A stretch of 64,000 bases of DNA from Mycobacterium sp. URHB0044 (GTDB lineage: Bacteria; Actinomycetota; Actinomycetes; Mycobacteriales; Mycobacteriaceae). A model generated the notes under the pieces. It had not been told where the DNA came from. It did not search any database and saw only the letters and a list, made by a program, of their open reading frames with translations. A program made the translations under genes and the position numbers. Positions 37,342 to 46,113 of the stretch are shown in pieces (the first letter of the stretch is position 1; each line of letters starts with the position of its first letter). The stretch lies in NCBI RefSeq assembly GCF_000620625.1, contig NZ_JIAW01000003.1, positions 124,001 to 188,000 on the forward strand, in the 5' to 3' direction.

Positions 37342-37614
37342 TTACGCCCCAAGGGCCATCCCGAGCAGCGTCAACCATCCCGCGGCCACGCCGACTCCGC
37401 TGCCCAGCACGAACCATCGCCACACCGGCCGCGACCGCCAGCCCCAGACCGTCGGCGCCAATCCACCGACCGCCACCAGGTTGAGTCCGACCGCCAACAA
37501 CGGATGCACGCGAGTCAGGCCCAGGCTCAACACGATGATCGCCGCCGCCGTCACCGCGGCGACGAAGCCTGCCACCGTCAGTCCCGTCCCCCATGGCGTC
37601 GCCTCGTCAGTCAC
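37342..37614 (-). CDS. DUF2537 small membrane protein (Rv0882 homologue)
   Basis: The protein has 90 residues with three hydrophobic helices (about 10-32, 36-55 and 66-88) and the conserved VWGWRSRPVWRWF turn. GTG start at 37614. It is conserved in place beside sepH and the RNA methyltransferase gene, as in M. tuberculosis. Function unknown. It is convergent with sepH (12 bp between stops) and downstream of the methyltransferase on the same strand order. Confidence 0.8.
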   Translation of the reverse strand: MTDEATPWGTGLTVAGFVAAVTAAAIIVLSLGLTRVHPLLAVGLNLVAVGGLAPTVWGWRSRPVWRWFVLGSGVGVAAGWLTLLGMALGA

Positions 37615-37651
37615 GTGGCCAATCTAGCGCGCAACCCATCTCCCCTTGTCG

Positions 37652-38470
37652 CTACGCTCCTGCCCGCCGTGCCCGCTCGTAGAACGCCAAGGCCGCGGCC
37701 GTCGCGACGTTCAGCGAGTCGGTGTCCCGTGACATCGGAATCCGCACCCGGACATCGCTGGCCCGCATCGCCCGCTCGGTCAGACCGGGCCCCTCGGCGC
37801 CGACGAGGACAGCCACCCGCTCATCGGCCAACGTGGGCATCGCCTCGGCCAACGCACTGGCCGCCGGATCGGGCGTCATGGCCAAAAGCCGGAAACCCTT
37901 GTCACGCAACAATTCCAGATCGCCGGGCCAACTCGACGACCAGGCGTACGGCACCAACAACGCGTGCCCCATCGACACCCGCACCGCTCGCCGATACAGC
38001 GGATCGGCGCATCCGCTGCCGAAGACCACCGCGTCGACGTCGAGTCCGGCGGCGTTGCGGAAGATCGAGCCGAGGTTCTCGTGGTCGTTCACGCCCTCGA
38101 GGACGGCGACGGTGCGCGCCGTCTCGAGCACCTCGGGCACCGACAACTCCCCCGGCCGCGGTGCCGCCGCCAGCACGCCACGGTTGAGGTGAAAGCCGAC
38201 GACGTTCGCCATCAACTCGGGGCTCGCCACGTAGAACGGGGCGTCGGTGTGCACCAGATCGGCCTTGAGCTCCGCGAGGCGACGCTCGGTCCCCAGGAAC
38301 GCGCGCGCCTTGAACCGTGAAGCCAGCATGCGTTGCACGACGAGGACGCCCTCGGCGATCACCAGGCCCTTGCCCGTGGGCAGATCGGGTCTGCGATCGA
38401 TGCTGTTGAGGTCGCGGAAGTCATCGAGTCGCGAATCGGCGACATCCTCGACGCGGACGACGACGGTCAT
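37652..38470 (-). CDS. TrmH/SpoU-family RNA 2'-O-methyltransferase (Rv0881 homologue)
   Basis: The protein has 272 residues: an N-terminal substrate-binding domain (about 1-100) and a SPOUT knot domain with the three family motifs, [25 protein letters not shown] and [16 protein letters not shown]. It methylates a ribose in rRNA or tRNA with S-adenosylmethionine; the target base cannot be told. Its ATG overlaps the stop of the upstream marR gene (ATGA), so the two are coupled. Confidence 0.93.
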   Translation of the reverse strand: MTVVVRVEDVADSRLDDFRDLNSIDRRPDLPTGKGLVIAEGVLVVQRMLASRFKARAFLGTERRLAELKADLVHTDAPFYVASPELMANVVGFHLNRGVLAAAPRPGELSVPEVLETARTVAVLEGVNDHENLGSIFRNAAGLDVDAVVFGSGCADPLYRRAVRVSMGHALLVPYAWSSSWPGDLELLRDKGFRLLAMTPDPAASALAEAMPTLADERVAVLVGAEGPGLTERAMRASDVRVRIPMSRDTDSLNVATAAALAFYERARRAGA

Positions 38471-38898
38471 TCGTCGACTATGGCCAACATCAGATCAGCC
38501 GCGCGCAGCAGCGTGCTTCGGTCGTCGGGCGGCAATTGGGCAAGGCGCTGCTGCAGCCATTCCCGGCTGGCGCGGCGTTCCGCCTCGATGAGCTCGCCGC
38601 CCTTCGCCGATACCGACACCAACACCTGTCTGCCGTCGTCGGGGTGCGGACAGCGGTCGACGAAGCCGATTTCGCCCAACGAGGCGATGACCCGCGTCAT
38701 CGACGGCGGACGCACGCGTTCCCGCACCGCCAGCGCGCCCGGCGTCATGGGGCCCTCCTTGGCGAGTGTGGCCAGCGCGGACAACTGACACAACGACACC
38801 GGCGAGTCGGGTCGGCGGAAGCGCAATTGCCGTGCGAGCCGCACCACGGCCAACGACAAGTCGCTGGCCAGACGTGCGTCGGCGTCGGCGTCGTTCAC
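38467..38898 (-). CDS. MarR-family transcriptional regulator (Rv0880c homologue)
   Basis: The protein has 143 residues with a winged helix-turn-helix: the recognition segment [21 protein letters not shown] (about residues 60-80, broken here as [12 protein letters not shown] and IASLGEIGF) and the wing [14 protein letters not shown]. The start is GTG at 38898 by comparison with Rv0880c; TTG at 38904 is also possible. Family members bind palindromic operators and respond to small phenolic ligands. It is coupled to the rRNA methyltransferase gene and divergent from the DUF2530 gene, with 97 bp between them. Confidence 0.92.
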   Translation of the reverse strand: MNDADADARLASDLSLAVVRLARQLRFRRPDSPVSLCQLSALATLAKEGPMTPGALAVRERVRPPSMTRVIASLGEIGFVDRCPHPDDGRQVLVSVSAKGGELIEAERRASREWLQQRLAQLPPDDRSTLLRAADLMLAIVDE

Positions 38899-38995
38899 GA
38901 GCAAAGAGTACCGATACGCCTACCGGATGCGGCACGGACGAACAACATTCCGGGGCCGTGCCAGGGTGCGGGTCGGTCGAGTACGTTTGTCCGCG

Positions 38996-39265
38996 ATGGC
39001 CGAGACCACGCCCGAGCCCGGCCACGACGCGCCGGAGCCACCGCCGCTGCCGCAGGCACTGCTGCGCCCCGTGCCGGTGATCATCGCCATCGCCACGGCC
39101 TGGCTGATCGCCTTCATCCTCGCCTTCACGGTCCCCGGCTTGCACGACTGGCGGCCGGTCGCGGTGGCGGGTCTCGGCGTGGGAGTACTTGGCACGTTCA
39201 TCTTCCTGTGGCAGCGTCGCGCGGTGCGGCGCGGCTCCCGTGGCGCGCAGACCGGACTCAACTGA
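38996..39265 (+). CDS. DUF2530 small membrane protein (Rv0879c homologue)
   Basis: The protein has 89 residues: a proline-rich start (PEPPPLPQALLRPVPV), two membrane helices (about 25-45 and 52-72) and a basic tail (WQRRAVRRGSRG). This is the DUF2530 pattern, unknown in function and conserved beside the marR gene in mycobacteria. It precedes an SRPBCC gene by 14 bp. Confidence 0.85.
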   Translation: MAETTPEPGHDAPEPPPLPQALLRPVPVIIAIATAWLIAFILAFTVPGLHDWRPVAVAGLGVGVLGTFIFLWQRRAVRRGSRGAQTGLN

Positions 39266-39279
39266 CCGACGGAGGCGTA

Positions 39280-39735
39280 GTGGCGGAACCGTTGTTGCAA
39301 GCGCAGATCGACATCGACGCGCCACCGGCGAAGGTGTGGGCGCTGATCTCCGACCTACGCCTCATGCCGCGCTGGAGCCCGCAGTGCCGACTGATGAAGG
39401 CGTTCGGTCCATTGCGGCAGGGCACCAAGACCGTCAACCTCAACCGGCGCAATCACATGGTCTGGCCGACCACGTCCCAGATCACCGAGGTCATCCCGGA
39501 ACGGAAGCTGGCCTTCCGCGTGAACGAGAACAACACCGTGTGGGCTTACGAACTCGAACCCACCGACACCGGCACCCGCGTCGTCGAGAGCCGGCATGCC
39601 GAGAACGGTGTGAAGCCGACGTCGAACTTCGTGGTGAGCACCCTGTTCGGTGGCGTGCCCAGCTTCGAGCGGGAACTGGTCGACGGGATGAATGACTCGC
39701 TGGCACGCATCAAGGCGGCCGCCGAAGCCGATTAG
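39280..39735 (+). CDS. SRPBCC-family (polyketide cyclase/START-like) protein
   Basis: The protein has 151 residues of the helix-grip fold. The N-terminal IDIDAPPAKVWALISDLR strand-helix, the central PERKLAFRVNENNTVWAYEL strand pair (two short segments) and the final helix ERELVDGMNDSLARIKAAAE fit SRPBCC dehydrase/cyclase-like proteins. These bind hydrophobic ligands in a deep pocket; the ligand is unknown. The GTG start at 39280 has GGAGG six bases upstream. It lies next to the DUF2530 gene and convergent with the DUF3027 gene, with a 4-bp overlap. I do not recall it at this place in M. tuberculosis. Confidence 0.8.
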   Translation: MAEPLLQAQIDIDAPPAKVWALISDLRLMPRWSPQCRLMKAFGPLRQGTKTVNLNRRNHMVWPTTSQITEVIPERKLAFRVNENNTVWAYELEPTDTGTRVVESRHAENGVKPTSNFVVSTLFGGVPSFERELVDGMNDSLARIKAAAEAD

Positions 39736-40808
39736 TCGTCCGACCCCGCGGGTTCTGGCTCGAAGGGCTCCTGTGCGACGGTCTCCGGCTCGATGGGCTC
39801 GGGGTCCGGTGCGGCCGTCTCTGGCTCGACGGGATCTGGCTCGACGGGCTCGGTGAGTTCCGCCGACTCCGTCGGCTCCACGGGCTCGAGGGCTTCGATG
39901 GCTTCTGCCGGGCTCTCCGCCTCGGGGGCCGCGGCCGCCACGGGCTCGGCTTCCGCCTCGGATTCGTCGGGCTCGGCTGCCGCCTCGACGGCATCCGCGG
40001 ATTCGACGGGCTCGGCCGTCGGCGCCACGTCGACGACGTCGAGGACGCCGTCGTCGAAGGGGTCGAACTCTGGCGACCCGATACCCGCGGGCGCGGGCGT
40101 GTCCGAATGGGCACCGCAGCCGTACTCGTCGGCCACCACGCGGCCATCCGCCGACATCTCGTTGGCGCACACCCCGAAGGCGCGGCCAAGCGATCCCCTC
40201 AACGGCAGATAGAAGGCGCAGTCCCGGCACACCCGCTTGGTGGCGCGGGCCATCGCCGACCCTGGCCCGAAGTCGCCGTCGAACCAGCGCTGCGCGGCCT
40301 CGACTCGACCCCACAGGCTGAGCACCTGGCGGCGGCCGAAGCCGACCTCGCCGGCGACCTCGTCGAGCTCGGGATCGCCCGAGGACAAGAAACCCGGCAC
40401 CAGCCGCGGGTCGTTGGAGGGTGGGGACAGCAGATCGCCTGGGCTCAGGTCACCCGGCTGGACGCGGTCTTCCCAGGGCACCCACTGCGGCGCTAGCAGC
40501 GCCGTCGGCCCTGGCACCAGGACCACTTCGCTGATCGTGGCGTGGTCGGCGCCGGGATAGGCCGCCACGACCACTGCCCACTGCCAGCCCTGATATCCGG
40601 GCATGGTCGCCAGGAATCGGTGGGTCGCGGCGGTGGGGTCGTCGAAGCCGGCACCCAGGTACTCGCCGACCACGTCGGGCCCGCTGTGCTCGACGATCGC
40701 GGCGCGAGCCAGCTCCACGGCACCCTTCAGCACCGTCGCGAGATCTGCCCGCCCATCCGGCGGGGAGACCGCGGCGTCGTGCTCGGCGGCTTCGATAGTG
40801 CTGTCCAT
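39732..40808 (-). CDS. DUF3027 protein (Rv0877 homologue)
   Basis: The protein has 358 residues. The first ~230 form the DUF3027 domain (YLGAGFDDPTAATHRFL, MPGYQGWQWAVVVAA, WVPWEDRVQPGDL). A conserved C-rich piece, RVCRDCAFYLPL (about 195-206), with CANEMSADG and YGCGAH downstream, could bind a metal. The last ~130 residues are a low-complexity tail of Glu/Pro/Ala/Val repeats that is longer than in Rv0877. Function unknown. Start chosen at the ATG at 40808. It is divergent from the MFS gene with 89 bp between. Confidence 0.85.
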   Translation of the reverse strand: MDSTIEAAEHDAAVSPPDGRADLATVLKGAVELARAAIVEHSGPDVVGEYLGAGFDDPTAATHRFLATMPGYQGWQWAVVVAAYPGADHATISEVVLVPGPTALLAPQWVPWEDRVQPGDLSPGDLLSPPSNDPRLVPGFLSSGDPELDEVAGEVGFGRRQVLSLWGRVEAAQRWFDGDFGPGSAMARATKRVCRDCAFYLPLRGSLGRAFGVCANEMSADGRVVADEYGCGAHSDTPAPAGIGSPEFDPFDDGVLDVVDVAPTAEPVESADAVEAAAEPDESEAEAEPVAAAAPEAESPAEAIEALEPVEPTESAELTEPVEPDPVEPETAAPDPEPIEPETVAQEPFEPEPAGSDD

Positions 40809-40897
40809 CGGCACCAATACTGCCTGACAACTCCTGGGCAAAGCCACACCGGTCGCCCTACGGGCAGCTGTCGTGGCGATGGGGAAGAATCGGGAGC

Positions 40898-42595
40898 GTG
40901 AGCGGATCGCGTCGTAACCCCGGCAACGCCGGGGACCCGAGGGACCCTCGCTACTATCCGCCGCGACCGCCGGCCGACTCCGGCGAGCATCCCGGCATGG
41001 CCAACTACCCGAGCGACCCCGCCGGATATCCGCGCCGGACGCCGCGCAATCCGCAGGGGCCGAGCGCCAACCGCTGGCTGCCCCCGCTGGACGAGACGCA
41101 GGCCACCCAGGGCCGGGGCGACCGATACGCGCCGCCGCCCGGCGCCGGTGCGGCGGCAGGCGAAAAGGTGACCGTCACCCGCGCCGCGGCGCAACGTAGC
41201 CGCGAGATGGGCTCGAAGATGTACGGCCTCGTCCACCGGGCGGCTACCGCCGACGGCGCCGACAAGTCCGGGCTGACGGCGCTGACCTGGCCGGTGATGG
41301 CCAACTTCGCCGTCGACGCGGCGATGGCCGTTGCGCTGGCCAACACGCTGTTCTTCGCGGCCGCCTCCGGCGAGAGCAAGAGCAAGGTGGCGTTGTACCT
41401 GCTGATCACGATCGCGCCGTTCGCCGTGATCGCCCCATTGATCGGTCCGGCGCTGGACCGGTTGCAGCATGGCCGCCGGGTGGCACTGGCGACGTCGTTC
41501 GTGGCACGCACCGTGCTCGCCGTCGTGTTGATCGCCAACTACGACGGCGACAACGGCAGCTTCCCGCCATGGGTGCTCTACCCGTGCGCGCTGGGCATGA
41601 TGGTGCTCTCGAAGTCGTTCAGCGTGCTGCGCAGCGCGATGACGCCCCGCGTGCTGCCGCCGACCATCGACCTGGTCCGGGTCAACTCCCGGCTCACCGT
41701 GTTCGGCCTCCTCGGCGGCACCATGCTCGGCGGCGCCATCGCGGCGGGGGTGGAGTACCTGTTCAACATGCTCCACATTCCCGGCGCCCTGTACGTCGTC
41801 GTCGCCGTCACCGTGGGCGGTGCGGTGCTCTCGATGCGCATCCCGAAGTGGGTTGAGGTCACCGAGGGTGAGGTGCCCACCACCCTCACCTATCACGGCC
41901 CGACCGAGCAGTTCGGCCGGTTGCCCAACCCGAAGTCCGAGAAGCCGGCCCGACAACCGTTGGGGCGCAACATCATTACCTCGCTGTGGGGCAACTGCAC
42001 CATCAAGGTCATGATCGGCTTCCTGTTCCTCTATCCGGCGTTCGTCGCCAAGTCGCACGACGCGAGCGGCTGGGAACAATTGCGCATCCTCGGGTTGATC
42101 GGCGCCGCGGCGGCGATCGGCAACTTCGCAGGCAACTTCGCCAGCGCCCGGCTGAAACTCGGGCATCCCGCACAGTTGGTGGTGCGAGCCACCATCGCGG
42201 TGACCGCCGTTGCGGTGGCCACCGCAGTCACCGGCAACCTTCTGGTGGCGGCGTTCGCGACCCTGGTGGCATCGGGGTCGAGCGCGGTCGCGAAGGCATC
42301 ACTCGACGCCTCGCTGCAGGACGACCTACCCGAGGAGTCGCGGGCGTCGGCGTTCGGCCGATCGGAGTCACTGCTGCAACTGGGCTGGGTGGCGGGCGGC
42401 GCAACGGGCGTCCTGGTCTACACCGATCTGTGGATCGGGTTCACGGCCATCAGCGCCGTGCTGATCCTCGGCCTGGCGCAGACGTTGGTGAGCTACAACG
42501 GCGACTCGCTGATCCCGGGCTTCGGCGGCAACCGGCCGGTCTTCGCGGAGCAGGAGGGCGCCGTGCACGACTCGGCGGCGGTGGCGCGCGAGTGA
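40898..42595 (+). CDS. MFS-type membrane transporter (Rv0876c homologue)
   Basis: The protein has 565 residues: a long Pro/Arg-rich cytosolic N-terminus (about 1-110), then about twelve hydrophobic helices (about 125-535) with an LIGPALDRLQHGRRVALATS segment that fits the MFS loop 2-3 motif. The substrate is unknown. GTG start at 40898. Its stop overlaps the start of the DUF2771 gene, matching the Rv0876c-Rv0875c pair. Confidence 0.87.
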   Translation: MSGSRRNPGNAGDPRDPRYYPPRPPADSGEHPGMANYPSDPAGYPRRTPRNPQGPSANRWLPPLDETQATQGRGDRYAPPPGAGAAAGEKVTVTRAAAQRSREMGSKMYGLVHRAATADGADKSGLTALTWPVMANFAVDAAMAVALANTLFFAAASGESKSKVALYLLITIAPFAVIAPLIGPALDRLQHGRRVALATSFVARTVLAVVLIANYDGDNGSFPPWVLYPCALGMMVLSKSFSVLRSAMTPRVLPPTIDLVRVNSRLTVFGLLGGTMLGGAIAAGVEYLFNMLHIPGALYVVVAVTVGGAVLSMRIPKWVEVTEGEVPTTLTYHGPTEQFGRLPNPKSEKPARQPLGRNIITSLWGNCTIKVMIGFLFLYPAFVAKSHDASGWEQLRILGLIGAAAAIGNFAGNFASARLKLGHPAQLVVRATIAVTAVAVATAVTGNLLVAAFATLVASGSSAVAKASLDASLQDDLPEESRASAFGRSESLLQLGWVAGGATGVLVYTDLWIGFTAISAVLILGLAQTLVSYNGDSLIPGFGGNRPVFAEQEGAVHDSAAVARE

Positions 42596-43080
42596 AGAAG
42601 CTGCTGGCGGTGCTGGTGACCGTCGCGGTGGTGGCGTCGGCCGCCACGGCGCTGCTGATCTGGCGACTGACCCGTGACCCCGTGCCCGAGCATCCGGAGA
42701 TCAGCGCGTACACGCATGGTCAGTTGGTGCGGGTGGGGCCGTACCGGTACTGCGACGTCTTTCAGATCACGCAGTGCGACGTCCCGGAAACCATCGGCGA
42801 ACTCGTCGTCACGTCCCGCGACCCGGTGCAGTTGTCCGTGCCGCCGTCGATCTCGCGGGCGCCCTGGATCTTGTTGCGCGCGTACGAGGATTCGGGCGAC
42901 AGCGTGGTCGAGGAGTTCCGGCCCGACAGCAAGCTGGCGGTGACCATCCCCACCGTCGACCCGCGCCGCGGCAGACTGACCGGCATCGCAGTGCAACTAC
43001 CGACGTTGGTCCGCGACGAGCAGAACAACGAGTTCCCATGGCCGCACGCCGAGTGGTCGGTGCGAACGGTCTGGTCCTAG
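42592..43080 (+). CDS. DUF2771 exported protein (Rv0875c homologue)
   Basis: The protein has 162 residues. An N-terminal hydrophobic segment (about 4-24, preceded by KK) is a signal or anchor. The exported part has a pair of cysteines in RYCDVFQITQCDV (about 53-65) that may form a disulfide, and the conserved end WPHAEWSVRTVW. GTG start overlapping the MFS gene stop (GAGTGA). Function unknown. Confidence 0.85.
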   Translation: MKKLLAVLVTVAVVASAATALLIWRLTRDPVPEHPEISAYTHGQLVRVGPYRYCDVFQITQCDVPETIGELVVTSRDPVQLSVPPSISRAPWILLRAYEDSGDSVVEEFRPDSKLAVTIPTVDPRRGRLTGIAVQLPTLVRDEQNNEFPWPHAEWSVRTVWS

Positions 43081-44081
43081 GCTCCGTGCCCGGCGGGCAC
43101 ACGCTCGCCTTCGCGAGGCGGCCCGGGCGGTGAGCCGTCGCCAAAGGGCCTGCCGCCCAACGCTTCCCGGCCGTGCGGTGTCAGCCAGCCGGACAGGTCG
43201 GGACCCTTCGGCACGATCCGCGTCGGATTGATGTCGATGTGCACGATGTAGTAGTGCTGCTTGATCTGCACGAAGTCGACGGTGTCGCCGAACCCCGGCG
43301 TCTGGAACAGGTCCCGCGCGTACGCCCACAACACCGGCATCTCGTCGAGCTTGGACCGGTTGCACTTGAAGTGCCCGTGATAGACGGGATCGAAGCGCGC
43401 CAGCGTGGTGAACAGGCGGACGTCGGCTTCGGTGATGGTGTCGCCCACCAGATATCGTTGCCCGCTCAGCCGCTCGGTCAGCCAGTCCAGTGCGGTGAAC
43501 AGCCGGTCGTAGGCCGCGTCGTAGGCGTCCTGGGAGCCTGCGAACCCGCAGCGGTACACGCCGTTGTTGACCTCGGTGTAGATGCGCTTGGCCACCTCGT
43601 CGATCTCGGCGCGCAGGGCTTCCGGGTAGAGCTGCGGCGCGCCGTCCCGGTGATGCGCCGTCCACTCGGTCGAAAGGTCCAGCGTGATCTGGGCGAAGTC
43701 GTTCGTCACGACCTCGCCCGTCGGCACGTCGACGATCGCCGGGACGGTGATGCCCTTCGGATAGTCGGGGAACCGCTTGAAGTAGGCGTCCTGCAGCCGC
43801 GGAATCTTCAGCACGGGGTCGACGCCGCCCGGGTCGAGATCGAAGGTCCAGCTGCGCTGGTCATGCGTCGGGCCGCAAAAGCCTATGGACAGAACGTCTT
43901 CCAGGCCCAGCAGCCGACGCACGATGATCGCCCGGTTGGCCCACGGGCACGCCCGCGCAACGACGAGGCGGTAGCGCCCGGGCTCGACCGGGTAACCGTC
44001 GCGACCGTCGGCCGTGATGCGGGTGGTGATGTAGTCGGTGTCGCGGTTGAAGTCGCCCTTGGGGTTCACGTAGGAAGCCAC
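43077..44081 (-). CDS. Glutathionyl-hydroquinone-reductase-like protein (Omega/Xi-class GST)
   Basis: The protein has 334 residues with a thioredoxin-fold N-domain whose catalytic Cys lies in ARACPWANR (about residue 46) and an all-helical C-domain with a YRCGFAGSQDAYDAAY segment and a Tyr-rich QIKQHYYIVHIDINPTRI end. This is the Xi-class layout (YqjG/ECM4/PcpF) that reduces S-glutathionyl hydroquinones. Mycobacteria make mycothiol rather than glutathione, so a mycothiol conjugate is the more likely substrate (inference). GTG start at 44081. It lies in a slot different from the M. tuberculosis order, near where fadE10 and Rv0874c are found there. Confidence 0.85.
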   Translation of the reverse strand: MASYVNPKGDFNRDTDYITTRITADGRDGYPVEPGRYRLVVARACPWANRAIIVRRLLGLEDVLSIGFCGPTHDQRSWTFDLDPGGVDPVLKIPRLQDAYFKRFPDYPKGITVPAIVDVPTGEVVTNDFAQITLDLSTEWTAHHRDGAPQLYPEALRAEIDEVAKRIYTEVNNGVYRCGFAGSQDAYDAAYDRLFTALDWLTERLSGQRYLVGDTITEADVRLFTTLARFDPVYHGHFKCNRSKLDEMPVLWAYARDLFQTPGFGDTVDFVQIKQHYYIVHIDINPTRIVPKGPDLSGWLTPHGREALGGRPFGDGSPPGPPREGERVPAGHGA

Positions 44082-44112
44082 ACCTAGATTCTTCCCCGCC
44101 GAGCGCGAAGAT

Positions 44113-44167
44113 GTGCGCGAGATCCCAAACGATCTTCGAGCACAACTGCACTCTCGGCGATGGAACC
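44113..44167. repeat. Direct repeat, left copy, at the DUF559-like cassette
   Basis: This 55-bp stretch and the one at 45062-45116 start with GTGCGCGA and share a perfect 32-bp 3' part (44136-44167 and 45085-45116, beginning TCGAGCACAACTGCAC), separated by an imperfect 15-bp middle. The left copy contains the likely start codon of the DUF559-like gene. Confidence 0.9.
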
Positions 44168-45062
44168 AACCGGCGACCTGCGCCGTCCTATGGGGATGCT
44201 GCCATTCCTCGGCACCGAAGCCGTCGCGGCCGGGACGGTCAACCGGTACCAACTGTCGACCCGATACACCGCGGTTCACCGCAACGTCTACGTTCCGCGT
44301 GGTGCCCAACTGACGGCGAAGGACAAGGCGCTGGCGGCATGGCTGTGGTCGGGTCGGCAGGCGACGGCGGCAGGATTGTCCGCCGCGGCGCTGCACGGTT
44401 CGAAGTGGATCAACGAGAAACTGCCCGCTGAGTTGATCCACACCAGCCGGCACCCGACCGAAGGCATTGTCCTGCACGGTGACAGGTTGGCCGACGACGA
44501 GTCATGCCTCGTCAACGGCGTGCCGGCCACCACGCCGGCACGGACGGCATTCGACCTGGGCCGGCGCCGAGGGACGACCGCCGCCGTCATCCGGCTGGAC
44601 GCGCTCATGCAGGCCACCCGCCTCAGGAAGCCCGCCATCGAGCAGCTCGCAGCGTGTCACGCCGGCGCCCGCGGAATCGTTCAACTGCGCACCGCGATCG
44701 ACTTGGCCGATGCGGGCGCGGAATCTCCGCAGGAGACCCGGACCCGCCTGCTCCTCACCTCCGCCGGTCTGCGCCCGAAGCAAACGCAGATCGAGGTCTA
44801 CAACCAGTACGCAGACCTGATCGGGCGAATCGACATGGGATGGATCGAGTGGCTGGTCGGCGTCGAGTATGACGGCATTCAGCACTGGGACGACCCCGTT
44901 CAGCGCAGGCGCGACATCGACCGGATCGCCGAGTTCGAGGAACTGGGCTGGCGGATCATCCGCGTCAGCTCGGACATGCTCCGATATCGCCGGACGACGA
45001 TCGTGGCCCGCACCCGAGCTGCGCTACTGGCGGCCGGCTACGAACCGCCGAATGTGAAGTAG
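44160..45062 (+). CDS. DUF559-like protein with endonuclease-like C-domain
   Basis: The protein has 300 residues (290 if the ATG at 44190 is used). The N-terminal part (about 10-165) resembles winged-helix AbiEi-type antitoxin regions (YTAVHRNVYVPRGAQ). The C-terminal part (about 190-295) has a PD-(D/E)XK-like pattern with LIGRIDMGW, VGVEYDGIQHW and a late GWRIIRVSSDML segment, as in Vsr-like nucleases and DUF559. A nuclease activity is possible but unproven. The gene is bracketed by 55-bp direct repeats, the right one beginning at the last base of its stop codon, and it interrupts the order seen in M. tuberculosis between cspB and Rv0875c. Confidence 0.75.
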   Translation: MEPTGDLRRPMGMLPFLGTEAVAAGTVNRYQLSTRYTAVHRNVYVPRGAQLTAKDKALAAWLWSGRQATAAGLSAAALHGSKWINEKLPAELIHTSRHPTEGIVLHGDRLADDESCLVNGVPATTPARTAFDLGRRRGTTAAVIRLDALMQATRLRKPAIEQLAACHAGARGIVQLRTAIDLADAGAESPQETRTRLLLTSAGLRPKQTQIEVYNQYADLIGRIDMGWIEWLVGVEYDGIQHWDDPVQRRRDIDRIAEFEELGWRIIRVSSDMLRYRRTTIVARTRAALLAAGYEPPNVK

Positions 45063-45116
45063 TGCGCGAAGTTTCAGCGATCCGTCGAGCACAACTGCAC
45101 TCTCGGCGATGGAACC
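45062..45116. repeat. Direct repeat, right copy, at the DUF559-like cassette
   Basis: This is the second copy of the 55-bp repeat described at 44113-44167, offset by 949 bp. It starts at the final G of the DUF559-like gene's TAG and ends 8 bp before the cspB-like stop codon. It again contains ATGGAACC, but the frame that follows closes after 16 codons. Confidence 0.9.
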
Positions 45117-45124
45117 CAAACGAG

Positions 45125-45535
45125 TTAGGCGTCGAGTTCCCGCGCGACGGCCTTGACCACCTCGGACACCCGGCGGGCGGTCTTGCGGTCCGGGTACTTG
45201 CCCTTGCGCAGCTCGGGCTGCACGGCGCCCTCCAGCAGGGTGATCATGTCCTCGACCATGCCGTGGAGCTCGTCGGGCGTGTGCTTGTGCTCGACGGTGG
45301 TGGCTTCGCGACGCGTCTTGGCCAGGCTCGGCGGTGGTTCGATCACCTTGAGGCTCAACGCCTGCGGACCCCGTCGTCCCGCAGCGATGCCGAACTCGAC
45401 CTTCTGACCGGCCTTGAGCTCCTCCACCCCTGAGGGCAACGCCGAGGACCCGACGTAGACGTCCTCGCCCTCCTCTTGGGAGAGAAAGCCATAGCCCTTG
45501 TCGGCGTTGTACCACTTAACCCTGCCGGTCGGCAC
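45125..45535 (-). CDS. cspB: Cold-shock-domain protein (CspB, Rv0871 homologue)
   Basis: The protein has 136 residues. The cold-shock domain occupies about 1-65 with RNP-1 KGYGFLSQ and an RNP-2 variant EDVYVG in place of the usual DVFVH, so nucleic-acid contacts may differ from classic CspA. The remaining 70 residues are a charged helical extension ([20 protein letters not shown], shown in its last 20). Length and extension match Rv0871. GTG start at 45535 with GAGG upstream. Convergent with the DUF559-like gene. Confidence 0.9.
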   Translation of the reverse strand: MPTGRVKWYNADKGYGFLSQEEGEDVYVGSSALPSGVEELKAGQKVEFGIAAGRRGPQALSLKVIEPPPSLAKTRREATTVEHKHTPDELHGMVEDMITLLEGAVQPELRKGKYPDRKTARRVSEVVKAVARELDA

Positions 45536-45708
45536 TGTCCTCACCCGCTCGTCTCGCAAATAACCCGGTTACATAATGAAAGCGTCCCGCCTGCGCAGGA
45601 CGCGAATGCCATGATCCTACTCGGCCCCCTCCCGACCGAGCACTTCAATACTCCCGCACGCCCGGTGCGGGCGGCACTCGGTAGTCTGGAAGAACCGCTG
45701 GAGGGGAA

Positions 45709-46113
45709 ATGCGCCTGATACTGAACATCATCTGGTTGATCTTCGGCGGTCTATGGCTGGCGTTGGGCTACTTCATCGCCGGGATCATCTGCTTCATTCT
45801 CATCGTCACCATTCCGTTTGGCTTCGCCGCGTTCCGCATTGGCCTGTACGCGCTGTGGCCGTTCGGCTACACCGTCGTCGACAAGCCGGGCGCCCGTCCC
45901 GGCGCGCTGATCGGCAACGTCATCTGGCTGATCTTGTTCGGCATCTGGCTGGCGATCGGGCACGTGATCACCGCCATCGCGATGGCGATCACGATCATCG
46001 GCATCCCGCTGGCGCTGGCGAACCTCAAGCTGATCCCCGTCTCGCTACTACCGCTGGGCAAGGAGATCGTGCCCAACGACATGGCCGATGGCCGGGTGGG
46101 AGTACCGGGATGA
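45709..46113 (+). CDS. YccF-domain inner-membrane protein (Rv0870c homologue)
   Basis: The protein has 134 residues with two YccF units (about 1-52 and 60-112), each with two hydrophobic helices; the motif NIIWLIFGGLWLALGYF in the first is echoed by NVIWLILFGIWLAIGHV in the second. Function unknown. ATG overlaps nothing upstream; AGGGG lies close. The stop overlaps the moaA2 start (GGATGA), so it is coupled to molybdopterin synthesis genes as in M. tuberculosis. Confidence 0.92.
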   Translation: MRLILNIIWLIFGGLWLALGYFIAGIICFILIVTIPFGFAAFRIGLYALWPFGYTVVDKPGARPGALIGNVIWLILFGIWLAIGHVITAIAMAITIIGIPLALANLKLIPVSLLPLGKEIVPNDMADGRVGVPG

